Origin: Ceriagrion tenellum
Taxonomy: Eukaryota > Arthropoda > Insecta > Odonata > Coenagrionidae
DNA: 64,000 nucleotides
Direction of reading: 5' to 3'
Assembly (NCBI GenBank): GCA_963169105.1
Contig: OY720633.1
Location: 34,612,795 to 34,676,794, forward strand
Each line of letters begins with the position of its first letter. Within the stretch, counting starts at the first letter, position 1. Made by a program: the position numbers and the translations under genes. Positions 1 through 11,429 of the stretch are shown in pieces. The notes beneath the pieces are model-generated. The model ran no database searches and was not told the DNA's origin. It saw only the letters and a list, made by a program, of their open reading frames with translations.

Positions 1-938
1 GCACGATTTTTAAAGCGATCAATCTACTGGCTACTTACCTCGCCCATAAAGGCATTTCATATCTATAATAATAAAACTCTTAATGATGGAATTCGAGCAT
101 GGAGCTTTCGGCTGTCTGCCTCCCGAATATTGGTACTTCCTGGTTCTGTTGAATATATTTTACTACTTTACAATGGAGGAGACAAATGTTTGAAGCCTAA
201 AACTAGGAACCAATGAGGAGGAGGTGGTGGGGTGGGCGGACGGGAGAGAGGGGGTGGGGGATGCCGCCTAGTGATGAAAGACGAAAGTTCAAATGTAAAT
301 ACAGTCGACAGATTGTAAATAAACACGTCTCAACGGTTTTGTCATGAATAAACATGGGTTTTACATACAATTAATCATAATGCAGTGGATAAAAAATGTA
401 GTAGTACACGTGGGACGTAATTATAAACTTTTTTAATATCGTTCGGTCAACAGATATATTTAATTTCTCTCAAAATTTAACTATACAAACGTACAATTCA
501 CTTATTAGCACTTCGTGAATATCGCTATACGGAAATTTAATAATAATGCGAGGTGACTTCATGAGTATTCCCGATGACCATCGTTGTAGTGTATGTAAAA
601 AGGTATGCACCAACCGCCTTCTTGAACTGATTCTTATATTTCAATCCAAGTCCCCAATTTTTGAGTCCTCGTAGACGTATACCCGGTTTGCAGCCTGGTA
701 CGAGGCAAGTACTGTTTGAATAAGGCATTCTAAACTCTTTATTTAAACCTAACGGGCTCAATGCATTCAAATTAGAATCAGAGTCTGGCAAACATCGTCG
801 TTGGCACACGATGAACGTTTCATAAACCTCTTACACATTTTCTATAATAGATATCTCCTCTCTAACATTTAAAAAGTAACTTTACAATAACAACTGAAAA
901 GACTCTGATCGAGGTGGCGCTAAGGACTGGGCAAACTA
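1..938. other. AT-rich stretch without a supported gene
   Basis: I see no convincing exon, RNA gene or element here. A minus-strand open frame near 540-810 contains Cys-rich STCLVPGCK, which recalls the start of a THAP-type zinc finger. It lacks the rest of that domain, so I do not call it a gene. Confidence 0.5.
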
Positions 939-940
939 AA

Positions 941-1088
941 AGTGGAAATTTAGGCAACACATAGCCTAGGCAACAATACCAAATATCCAAATCCATAATA
1001 TATATTCATGGAACTAAATTTGGAAATTGTGGCAACACGTTACCTAGGCAACGATTCCAAAAGTTTAAATCTATAATATTTATTCATG
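941..1088. repeat. 78-bp direct duplication
   Basis: Two diverged copies, about 941-1010 and 1019-1088, are offset by 78 bases. Both contain GGAAATT, GGCAACAC, CCTAGGCAACRAT and TTCATGG in the same order. There is no coding capacity, so this looks like a simple local duplication. Confidence 0.7.
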
Positions 1089-2840
1089 GCCATACCTTTG
1101 ACTTGTGACTTCCCTATCTAAGTTGTGATACTGCTGAGATTTCTAAAGCACTTAAAATTTAGTTATTAACTGCATTCATCACAAAAAATAAACAAAACAT
1201 CCTTCAACAAGTCTAAATTACACTTAGAACATGCTATTAATGATACGATCGTTACTCACTCACCACTTGAAAATAGCACAAAGAGCCAAAAAAGTACCTA
1301 ATTGAATATATTCTCATTTACAAAATTACTAAGGTAGCCAACTATAACTAAGGTAGATTTGTCAATATTAGCGTGATAATAATAGAATAATAACTAATTC
1401 TAGAATAGTAAAAATTTATATCACAGTCATGATTGTGGGGGCATTTTCGTTAGGGAACGAGATTCTTTTGATTCCTTATAATGCGGATGCAATAAAGAAT
1501 TTTGAGAAAATAGAAAACATTTTTTAAAAATTACTTTTATATTGATTTATTTATTATGATATTTATTATTTCACATATTTAGTGGAATAATTAGGAACCT
1601 CAACATGAGAATCTTTGAAAAAACCTGTTAAAAAGTTAAAACAAGGAATTAGTATAGATAACTTTGTTTAATAAGATGAAATATGATAATCACCGCTTCA
1701 CTATTGACTTAAAGAAAATATCGGAAACGTATGCTGGAAAAAACATTGAATTAGCTCTCATAAATTTATTGAATATCGAAGAAAAAAATTTTAAAAAATT
1801 TTTCTAATATATTTTCTTCTGAGTAAACGCGCGGTAACTTGGTTCGAAGACTAGAGATTGTGTGTAATCGCTCGTTAACGGATTCTCAGCAAACTGTATT
1901 AGTTCATGAGAAGGATCTTCAGTTTTTGTATGATGCAGCTGCGTATAGTGGGTGGGATTTTGTAGGGGGTGGTAGAGAAGCGCAACACTTTTAGGAAATG
2001 AATATAGCTTAACTATCATTCTTTATAATCTAAGATCATGTATCGATAAATGCTTCCTCTTTGATATTATTTTTTTTAATTTCTCGCTTCTTTACAGAGA
2101 AGGGATTGGCTGCTTTTCAGAATACCTCTACTAATCCGGAGAAACTTCTGAAAAATCTGGGGAATTCTACCGCTTTAAGTAAATCGTTAGGACAGGCTCT
2201 GTACAGATTCCTCACCCCAATTCCATCATACACCCCTCATGGTAATCGTCTGTTTTGGGGTACTTTGTGTTAATTGCGTTTGTGTGTGTGTTGGCTATGA
2301 CCCCGTCAGAGACTTTAAGGTTGGTTTGCAATTTATACACGTGCATAAGTGTCGTTGTTTTACATGTTGATTGGCCTGGTATTCTGAAGTAAGAAAAGCT
2401 AGTATACGATTATTTTTTTCAGCGATATAAAAGGTTCGCTCTCCTCGCGCTCGTTAACTTTTACACACTTTTTTCGGTAAAAAGTACATTACAATTTGTA
2501 GTTCTGGGGAGTTTGGTTAACTTAAACGTTGAGGAATGGTGCTGTCTCATTAAGCTCTCGAATTTAGATACTCTGTCTCTCCGCAGGCTGTAGCGCGAAA
2601 GTGATATCGCGAAGCAATTTCTCACCGCCATTAGCAATTCTACCTATTCAACCATCCGGTAGTAGTGTCGATTTTGAGAGGTGGAGATTCGAAGTGTCAC
2701 TTATCGAGTGAATGGTACGTGCAAGTCCTTTGCGCGTGCGTGACTGTATGTTAAACCGTTGATGTGGAATTAATTTCCTCGTTAGTTGGATATTGATGAT
2801 CTCTCAACCCCTGACATCGGGAGTTTAAAACTAAAGTTGG
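1089..2840. other. AT-rich stretch, nothing recognised
   Basis: Short open frames occur (minus strand 1804-2019, plus strand 2061-2273). Neither resembles a family I know, and neither is supported by a neighbouring exon. Confidence 0.4.
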
Positions 2841-2845
2841 GAAAT

Positions 2846-3310
2846 CATCGTGAGATGAGTGCCATTATCGAATTCCAAGGGTTTACCACTAATGATAAAA
2901 GCTACATGGTCAAGGAATTGACCATTAGTGATGTTCAGCGTACTTGTTGCAATACCTGGCTATTCAAATTCCTGTTTGGGATACTTTTCACGAGAGAGGC
3001 TTCTTGGTTAAAAAAATGGCTATCACAGCTTGTCATAATATGAAAGAGATATTGAGTATTTGCAATTGGAGAGCATTGTGAGATAATACACCCAACGTTT
3101 CAAGTTTCTCTCCTTAAAGGGTGCGGAAAAGGCTGCTTCTCTTAGAAAACTATTGTCCGTGGGCATTTGCGTAGCAAATCTGGAATTGAATGGAGGCCCC
3201 CATCCTTAAAGACATTGTCAACAAATGAGTGCTGTTTCATTGACGCTCATTCTCAAAGTAATTTACAATGTGCCAGGAAAAATGCTCACAAGCTGGCTGA
3301 CTGGTGTTCT
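2846..3310 (+). pseudogene. Decayed copy of a repetitive arthropod ORF (QGF...VKEL family)
   Basis: The plus strand reads as a broken protein. One frame gives IIEFQGFTTNDKSYMVKELT, then W-rich sequence ending in stops near 3043. Another frame gives LKGAEKAASLRKLLSVGI, and the original frame resumes with PSLKTLSTNECCF, an H-rich turn and CARKNAHKLADWCSC. The order VD(I)QGF-x-VKEL, then VKG-EK, then NCPSL, then C-x-H, then CA-KN-h-L-W is one I recall from multicopy uncharacterised ORFs in arthropod genomes, possibly RNase H-like. That recollection is from memory and has not been checked. At least two frame changes and several stops make this copy non-functional. It lies directly upstream of the 538-bp tandem repeat. 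Confidence 0.4.
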
Positions 3311-3479
3311 TGTAATAAAATTTTGAAAAAAATAAATAAATTTTTGAAAACTTGTATTCCCTGTTTTATTTCACCTCAACACCTTTGTTTAGATTTAATA
3401 TCAGATGGTATAACGCTCATGGGCGGGAGCGTCCCCCATAGCTGGTTTGTTGTCCTTTCGCTTATTATTGACAACAGCA

Positions 3480-4545
3480 TAATGCGACCTCGAAGAAAGA
3501 GGAGGTCGCATGGTCGGGAATGATGTAATGGTGAAAAAAAATTACGTTGCAGCTGAGCAAGTTGAAACTTGAGGCCGGAGTGGAGCTCAAGTTTGTCGAT
3601 GCAGTATAGGCCATGCACCTAACAATCTATGCGAATGTTGTGAACTATTCCATCAATGAATACCACGCACGGACGTTGTCCTGGGTTGCGAGATATTATA
3701 CATTTCAGTCTGCTGCGGTCCTATTGATTACTTTGTCATAAAGACGAGGAAATCATCTGATTCGGGTTAATTAGAGCTATCCAACGGGGTCGTTATATTT
3801 TATCTAAGTTAATTAGTATGCTGGATATTTAATATTAAAACGTTTTTCGGCTGTTGTGGGTTGAATATTCACTTTGTCGTAAAGACGAAGATATCATTTG
3901 ATGTGGGTTGATTTGGACTATCAGACGGTGTCGTTATATTTTATCTAAGTTAATTAGTATGCTAGATAATCGCGTTTGTTTATAAGTCACGTGACGCGCT
4001 AGTTTTCGGCAATGGTGTTACAGTCAGAATGTGCTCTGGAAGACGTCTCAGAAGGATGTGTCATGCAACCTAGAAGGAAGGGGAGGGGGAATGATTAAAC
4101 GCGGAAGCAATTTTGCGTCGCAGTTGAAACTTGAGAGTGGAGCTCAAGGTTATCGACGCGGAATTGCACTCAACACTATGAAGGACGTGGACTATTTCAT
4201 CAACGAATGCCATGCATGAGCGTTTTCCTGGGATGCTAGATATTATTCATTTCGGACTGGTGCGGGCGTATTGACATAAAGATGAGGAGGACATTTGATG
4301 TGGGTTAATTAGAGCTATCCAACGGTGTCGATATATTTTATCTAAGTTAATTAGTATGCGAGATATTTAATATTAAAATGTTTTTCGGCTGTTGTGGGTT
4401 ACTTATTCACTTCGTAGCAAAGGCAAGTACATCATTGGATGCGGGTTAATTTGGACTATCAGACGGTGTCGTTATATTTTATCTAAGTTGATTAGTATGC
4501 TAGATATTCGCGTTTGTTTATAAGTCACGTGACGCGCCAAAAAAT
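3480..4545. repeat. 538-bp higher-order tandem repeat built on a 141-bp subrepeat
   Basis: Two long units sit end to end, about 3480-4010 and 4018-4545. Each ends in the same GTTTATAAGTCACGTGACGCG block. Inside each unit a shorter segment with ATTTTATCTAAGTTAATTAG occurs twice. The four copies begin near 3791, 3932, 4329 and 4470, giving spacings of 141, 397 and 141, so the long period is 538. The copies differ by scattered substitutions. No protein is encoded. A satellite-like or terminal-repeat origin is possible. Confidence 0.8.
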
Positions 4546-5269
4546 ACATTTCCTACCTACTTGTGTAGGGCACCATCTACTCCATTTTGCCATGAGCACC
4601 AGAAACCTTAGGCACACCAAAGGGTGCACATCTCCTCAAAGGCATATTAAGGCTAATCTTTTGGCACCAAGTTACTGACCATAATTAAAGAATGTGAACT
4701 ACAATGTGCAGAAGATTTTGGATAAAAATGAGAAGTTTTAATAAGTCCCTGAACTGGATAAAAAATGTTTGTATGATCAGTAGTTTAATTTGTAATTAAT
4801 AGAATTATCATCAAAACATAGACCTCAGAGGAATCACACTCAAGTAAAATATTGTTTAAAGTGAGAGTTGATTATGCATCCACAAAGGAATATCTATCTT
4901 TTGGTCATATTAATGTTTCACGAAAAAAGATAAGAAATTCAAGAATCTCAAGTAGACATGATACTTCTGTTGTATTCCTCACATCAGTTACCTTCTCCTT
5001 AGCTGTTCTACCTTTTCTATTTTGTCTTCCCACCTTCATATTTAGCCCAACTCTTTCACTGTGAAAAAATTCCCCCCTTTTAACTTCTGATTTATCAATT
5101 TTTTTATTTGCCATACTACACCTTCAATTGACTCATCAGTTATTTCAGAAACTTGGCTGACACATTGACCAAACACAGGTCAGCCACAAATCCAACTACC
5201 TTTATGAACCTCCCTCCAACTTTCATTGCCAACCATGCCATTACCTATTCCCATGTTTCCTTACCATTC
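4546..5269. other. Unassigned AT-rich DNA
   Basis: I found no exon or element here beyond short chance open frames. Confidence 0.4.
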
Positions 5270-5277
5270 CTTCTGAG

Positions 5278-5430
5278 AAGGGGTGGATCTATGGGGAACC
5301 CCCATTGGGTTGAAACTTATACCAGATAAAATATAAATTATCCCCCGAAACCCCCTTCGGCTGGGGGTATTCCCCTCAGACCACCGGTTTGCCCTACCCC
5401 CCACTTGGACCAAACCTAGATCCGCCACTG
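5278..5430. mobile_element. 153-bp hAT-type MITE
   Basis: The element is flanked by identical 8-bp direct repeats CTTCTGAG at 5270-5277 and 5431-5438, the target-site length of hAT transposons. The ends are imperfect inverted repeats: GGTGGATCTATGG on the left, and CAGTGGCGGATCTAGG when the right end is reverse-complemented. The interior is G/C-run rich and non-coding. A full hAT element elsewhere in the genome would have to supply the transposase. Confidence 0.75.
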
Positions 5431-5667
5431 CTTCTGAGGAGACAATAAAAATCAAACATGAAAGGAGAAATTCACGTCATCTCACCTCTCTTGCTATGGC
5501 TGCCAGTTCCATTATGCCATCTCGGGCCCTTTAGTTTACCTGACCTGAGCTATATGCACATCTATCTCTCACACAGATTTCTAATATGCTATCTATCCCT
5601 CCAGTCAACTTCTACTTTCTTCAGTAATCCCATTAATTTCATGTCATCTACCCAATCAAATACCTTC

Positions 5668-6695
5668 TCGCATGAAAAGAGAACTCGCTTTGTACTTTCC
5701 ACACTGTTTTATTTTCTCCGACCATGGTTTCAACAAAGTTATGTCATTATCAAAGTACAAACTTCCATTTTCGTTGTCCATATATACCAAACAGAGGGCA
5801 GGTGGGGGAGGTGAGGGAGAGAAGGTGGAGAAATGAAGGGGGAGGGAGGAGGGAAAGAAAAGGTTGCCTGAAAGGAGAATGACATCAATGGGGATGGGTA
5901 AGGGATTATCAACACACAATGGCAAGGTTGAGTATACGACACAACCAAACATTAAAAGCTGATTGATATCAGTGGTGAATGCACGTCAAATGTGAGGTCA
6001 TTAACCAAATTTGATTTTTGTTTGACGGCATTTACAATTTCAAATTGTTCGAGGAAATCTAAATTTTTTTTTGGCCCTTATCCTGTATAAGTAAAATTTC
6101 AGTTTTAAAATCTCTTGAATGATTACAATGTAATAAATGTTTGCCAAACAGAAGAAACATCACCAGTTAAAAAACATTTTCTATGCTCCTTAATCTAATT
6201 TCAAATTTCCGTCCAGTTTGGCCAATGTTCTTAGCATCACATGAGTCACAATTAAAAGAATAAACACCACTTTTGTCTTTAGTATTAGAAAGAAGTTATC
6301 CTATAGTCATGGGGGAATAAAAAGACCAGTTAAACTTATTCACAGGTATGGATTTCATGATCCTGTACGTCAATTTCCCTAAAAATGGTATCTTGCACCA
6401 ACGTAAAGGCTTGTCATTTATTGTAAAAGGGAGGGTCGTCAGAGAGTGAATGGCCTGCTGTTTAAGCTTTCCGTCCAAAATTACAAAAAATGGTGTTGTT
6501 ATTGAAGCCATTTCTCTTTGCGATTTGTACAATGTCCAAATGTTGCTCCCTCACCTCCCCCACCCACCCTCTGTTTGGTATATCTGGACAACGAAAATGG
6601 AAGTTTGTACTTTGATAATGACATAACTTTGTCGAAACCATGGTCGGAGAGAATAAAACAGTATGGAAAGTACAAAGCGAGTTCTCTTCTCATGT
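5668..6695. mobile_element. Foldback of Penelope-like element (PLE) termini around an EN fragment
   Basis: Two arms of about 145 bp, roughly 5668-5812 and 6545-6695, are inverted copies of each other. The segment between them carries a Penelope-type GIY-YIG fragment on the minus strand. On the plus strand the right arm contains TTTGATAATGA (6611-6621), a short hairpin GACA/TGTC, then GAAACCATGGTC at 6634-6645 and AATAAAA. Inverted or partial-tandem terminal repeats are typical of PLEs, and the internal coding fragment supports that assignment. Confidence 0.65.
6060..6532 (-). pseudogene. Penelope-like RT C-terminal linker and GIY-YIG endonuclease fragment
   Basis: Reading on the minus strand from 6532, the frame gives IPFLGKLTYRIMKSIPVN, then a stop at 6296-6298. 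It continues with LLSNTKDKSGVYSF and CDAKNIGQTGRKFEIRLRS. GVY followed by IGQTGR-F--R is the GIY-YIG nuclease signature (family knowledge), and the preceding linker is typical of PLE proteins, where this domain follows the reverse transcriptase. A further stop occurs near 6168. After a frame change, HLLHCNHSRDF and ILLIQDKG match the end of the domain. The reverse transcriptase core itself is missing, so the copy is dead. Confidence 0.7.
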
Positions 6696-7054
6696 GTCGC
6701 AGTTCCACAAAGCGAAGCCTGAAACTGGTACCTTCTCGCAGTCTACCAACCAGGCTTTAGCAAATTATAATCAAGCATCTTTAATCCATCACTGCTGGAA
6801 CTTTCAACAACCAACAACTTACAGATTCTTGCAGATAACACATGATTCACAGTATTAGTTATTTTTCTTGATTTGGGGAATTTTTACTTAAGTTGTCAAT
6901 ATTTTTTCATAACTTATAAATGCACATAATATAATGATTAACACCTTATTTATAACTTTAAAATGAAATTAAAAATTTCTTTGGCAAGTGTTTCAAACAC
7001 ATTCACAATAGTGGACATATAATTTTTTAATACAATAAGTATAATTACCAATAC

Positions 7055-7244
7055 CGTGATCGAAAATGAAAACAGCAAAAGGATTTGTGTCACCCGACAC
7101 TCCTTGCCACAGCTGATTGATGATCAGCTGATTCTCAGATTTCCATGCTTTTGCTAGGTGTAATGTCCCATGTGGCTGACGTGTGGCAGCTTGTGTTTTT
7201 TGTGTTTTGTAAATGTGAGCTGTAAAAACTGTGTGATAAAGACC
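7055..7244 (-). CDS. Possible internal exon, product not recognised
   Basis: On the minus strand a clean acceptor (TTTTTTCCTCAG) is followed by an open frame of 190 bases and a donor-like CACG|GTATTGG. The frame reads GLYHTVFTAHIYKTQKTQAA, later HGTLHLAKAWKSENQLIINQ, and ends in NPFAVFIFDH. Composition is balanced and less AT-rich than the surroundings, which suggests a real exon of a minus-strand gene downstream of OXSM. I do not recognise the protein and found no partner exons. It could also be part of an old transposon or a chance frame. Confidence 0.3.
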
Positions 7245-7299
7245 CTGAGGAAAAAACTTTTTGTACCCCTCACTCGTTCCTATCATTTAATTTCATGTC

Positions 7300-9205
7300 A
7301 AAAAATATCTGTGAGGTGTGTTTGCTGTCTAAGTTTTTTCTCTTTGATCAGGGGACTCTGCAGTATGTACAGGTTCATGATTGCATGATGCTAAATAATG
7401 AAATCATGTTTTTCTAAACCTGCCATAAGTCGGCTCACATGTTATACAATATCACCCATTGATAATCATACAGTAATTGATAAAGTTTTATGTCATCACT
7501 GGATGCCCCAGTCATCGCTTAGCCAGCTTAGGTTGATGTCAAACATTCCTTTCCCCTCTGAAAACAGAATTCATCAACACCCTGGGAGTCATACATCTAG
7601 CTTGCAAGCTTTCTATTTAAAGCTCTAAAAGCTAGTTTCTGCGAGTATTTATGCCATCTTCATGTCACAGTTAAGTATTCCGGCTCATTTGATGTATTCT
7701 ACATATTCCTTGAGTAAGAAAGATCAATTCTCCTCACCATACAGTCCTCCAACATATTCCTTCTACCCATGCTTCAAAATCATATTTCTTCAACCTTTCC
7801 TGAATCTTCATCAGTGCCACATGCAACTGCTCTTTTTTGTCTCATTCAGTGGATACATAGGTACTTCCTTTTCTTGGCAACCTCAAGGTACATATTTCAA
7901 TTTCTTGTAGAATACATCGACTTTATCTTTTTTTTAAATCACTTCAAATTGTCAACAAGTAATTTCTAACCTGCTTCTTGTTGCACACTTCAGTTTGTAG
8001 TTGATTTCCTTGAATATCTGTTTTCCTAACTTTTTATTGCAGTTTTCCATTTTCCATGACAGCTCTCTCAAGGTCCATGGCACTATAACCTGGTTGCAAT
8101 TACTTTCCTGAATATTTCTTTGGTAGCTCTCAAAATTCCATTTTTGTGACTACCCCACCTGTCTCCCATTTCCTGAATAGGGAAGAATCTTCTCAGGCAG
8201 TTCTTGGTATCCCTTCCTCTCTACTGCAGTTCTCATTCATATTCAACTAATGAAATGTTCTGATCATGTTTACTTTAAATAACATTTCATTACAACCAAA
8301 CAAGCAGCAATCTACATCAGCACTTACAGCTGGGAAACTAAACTAATAATGACAATTTTTCGGATATGAGAATCAAATTATATTAAAATCTGAATAGAAA
8401 CTCCACACATCTCCTGGCATAGTCAAATTATACCTTTGCTTACGAGGTGTTTGAAACATGCATCCAAGATCATAATGCTTCCCCCCACAAAACTCCACAA
8501 TTTCTGGTCATAGTCATTTCTCCTTCTCAGTTAATATTCTCCTATCTCTCCTTCATGCCTATGTTCCCCAACCACTGAATTCCAATTCCCGACCCTGATG
8601 TAAATTGAACACTTCCTTAACTACTCATCTACCTAGTTTTCTCATTAACACTAAGGCTACAGCACACTGGCTCTCATCCCATCCACTATTAATTACCCCT
8701 TCAGAAATGAACATTTTAATCGATTTCAATCGCCACTGCCATATTTAAATTCCAATAATTATACTACAGGGTATCACATTTAACCCTGCTTTCCCCATCT
8801 CTTGACTCATAATTTCTAAAACTTTCCACCAATAGCTAATATCCTTGAATTTCTATACAGGTTTTTCAGTATAACCTACTTTTATATACACCAGGCATAT
8901 GCTGCCAATTAACCTCTAATTTTTCACCAAAATTATAATGTAGTCTCTCACGAAGTTGATAATTTTCAAGTTAATTCTCTTTAGGTATTATAATAAATCT
9001 ATAACAAATTTCATTAAATAATAAAAATAATTCTCTTAAGATAAAAATTCAATTAATATATGCTTCGACTATGACAACCCCGTAAGGGAATGGAATGCTG
9101 AGTTTGGGTGTGTACATAACCTCTTCAGATACCCATTTTAAGACTAGTCAAGCTAAAATCAATATCTTCAATTGAAAATTGTTTCCGTTCCTCACTCAAA
9201 ATGTC
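7300..9205. other. Unassigned AT-rich DNA
   Basis: Nothing beyond short open frames is recognisable. Composition is AT-rich with pyrimidine-rich stretches. Confidence 0.4.
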
Positions 9206-9223
9206 ACTACTAACATCTCTTGA

Positions 9224-9452
9224 CCTGCAGAGGTGGATGTTTTTCAGAGAAACCCAATCTCTACTTGTGTGTCTTGTGGAGGGCACTATAAGTACAATAA
9301 TCCATCTGTCGGATGAAACGTTAAACCATGGTCCCCTTGGCACCTTTCGTTAAGAGCAGGCTAATGCCGATGCCGGGTTTTTATCCACCCTTACCTTTTC
9401 CCGATGGTGCAAATGACCTTAACTGTCAGTTGCCTCCCCAAATATCCAATCC
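9224..9452 (+). mobile_element. Headless copy of the tRNA-derived SINE
   Basis: Identical 12-bp direct repeats AACATCTCTTGA lie at 9212-9223 and 9453-9464. The 229-bp body between them matches the SINE at 23061-23364 from CCTGCAGAGG onward. Shared blocks include GTCTTGTGGAGGGCACT, CTGTCGGATGARACGTTAA, GGCTAATGCCGATG and the tail CCAATCCAA. The tRNA-like head is absent, so this copy inserted already 5'-truncated. That is the usual outcome of LINE-driven reverse transcription. Confidence 0.85.
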
Positions 9453-9464
9453 AACATCTCTTGA

Positions 9465-11425
9465 ATCTTCACTCTTAGATTTGCAAGATGTACTAGAGTA
9501 GACTTCTGACCCACCAATCAGTGCATCATTTCAGGAATGGGGGCATCTCACACATGCCTATGGCACACTTAAATGTAGTATAATCCAAGAAAGTGACCCA
9601 ATATATTGTCAACTCACTCACACATTGACCAAAATTCATCGGCACTTTCAATTGACCTAGGAACTTTAAATTTCCAAGGATCATCTTCGTACAAATGCTC
9701 ATAATGGAAAACTAGAAGATTTAAAAAAAAGGAACCTGATTTTGAGCCCAGAAAATTTTTTTATCAATGCACTACATTTACATGCATCAATACAATATTT
9801 AATTTTTGAAGAATCTAGTGACTTAGCACAACAACAGGTTGGCAGACCTGTCGTTTAGCAAGGTCTGCTTGTGTGTACTAAAAAGAGATTACACAGAAGG
9901 TAAAGCGAATAATATTGTCACTAACAGCTTCAAAACAGAATCACAAGACACTAGTTCCTGTACAAAAGCATTCAGTTCTTTCAGGTGGCTCCTGACAAAT
10001 GCTCTTAATAATAATCAAAGTTAGCACCAATTAGCTTCTTGCCAGATGACTCCAAATTGAGATGCGACAAATAAAATAGTTTACAGATGGATAATTAATC
10101 CTTTGACTGTGCAAATAATCTGAATTATACCTCTCCATAGGCGCAATTTTTTTCTAAAATTTTCAGTAAGTTTATTAATTTTCACTTTTTATTTAAGGGA
10201 AAAATTGTTCAAAACATTATAATGAGTAATTTTCATTGATTTTCCCTTTAAAACGAATTAATAGATGGTTTTTACCATGACACTTTTTGAAATACATGGT
10301 GTTGCCCATGGTGCAAGGGCGTAGAACCATACTTCAAATCACCAATAGGCAATGGGAGCAGTGAAAGGGTTAATCATAATTTTAAGGCATCTAAACAGTA
10401 CTTCTCACCATGACAGGACCACCAGATGATACAGATAAGATTTCCTTGTGTGACATTTTCCTTTTGACTATCAAAACAGGATAGAATCTACATTGAGCAA
10501 ATATGGAATTTGAACTGAAATAAAGCTAATGAACTGATTTGTGTTTTCTTTTTTACCCCCATTAATTTTAACAGATAAGTGAATAACAAATAAAAACGTA
10601 TGCAGTTCTATTATGTTCAGAAACTTTAAATCTTTCTCACCAGGAAGTTACATTTGTACAATTTATGTGATTTTGGATACCTAGTTACCAGATATTTACT
10701 AAGGGTAGTTAACTTTCCTTCAACGCCATTTCTTTTCCCACAAATTTTCTGTTTGTGGCTCAATTTTGCAAAGTTCATGATAGTAAAATAAATTCACATT
10801 TGGCATAGTATTTCTTTGACTTATTTGACCTGGCAAGATCCTAAGGAGATCTGAGACTTGATTCATCCCCAATTCAAGTAATATAAGGAAGTGCATTTTA
10901 CTGGATATAAGATACTGGACTTAATTTAAAAAATCTTTGTGCTTCTCGTATCAAGCAGAAGAGGAAGCTCCAGCACATGACTCACAAAGGGCCAATGAAT
11001 GGGTGGAAGATAGCCTCTGAGAAGTTCAATCACCTTCAGCCCTCTGAGTCATTATTACTTTGTGTTCCAGCATAGTCAAACATTATTCTTCACTCAATCC
11101 TTCTGAAGCAACAGGTCTTTCACTATCCCACTCCTACCCTTCACACAGCATACTTGGCAATGTCGACTTCTCACTTCCACTTCTTCCTTCCACCCCTAGA
11201 GCTTCCACCCCTAGGGAGCAGAGGTGCTCTGTAATCTTTGCAAGATTTTCAGAAGGTGAGGCACAAAGATATTCATAGTACAATCATGGTATGGTAATTA
11301 TTTCATGAATTTAAAAATTAGGAAAAAATTAATATTTAATGGTTCTCCTAATTAATGAAATGTAAGGTCAGAACTTCTGAAAGCTAATATGCTGAACTCC
11401 TGAATAGCTAAGTAAATGGCATATT
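9465..11425. other. Unassigned AT-rich DNA
   Basis: I recognise no exon, repeat pair or element here. Confidence 0.4.
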
Positions 11426-11429
11426 AAAT

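Noticed and set aside
540..810. THAP-type zinc finger gene
   Set aside because: Only the STCLVPGCK start is reminiscent; later Cys/His and AVPF positions are absent.
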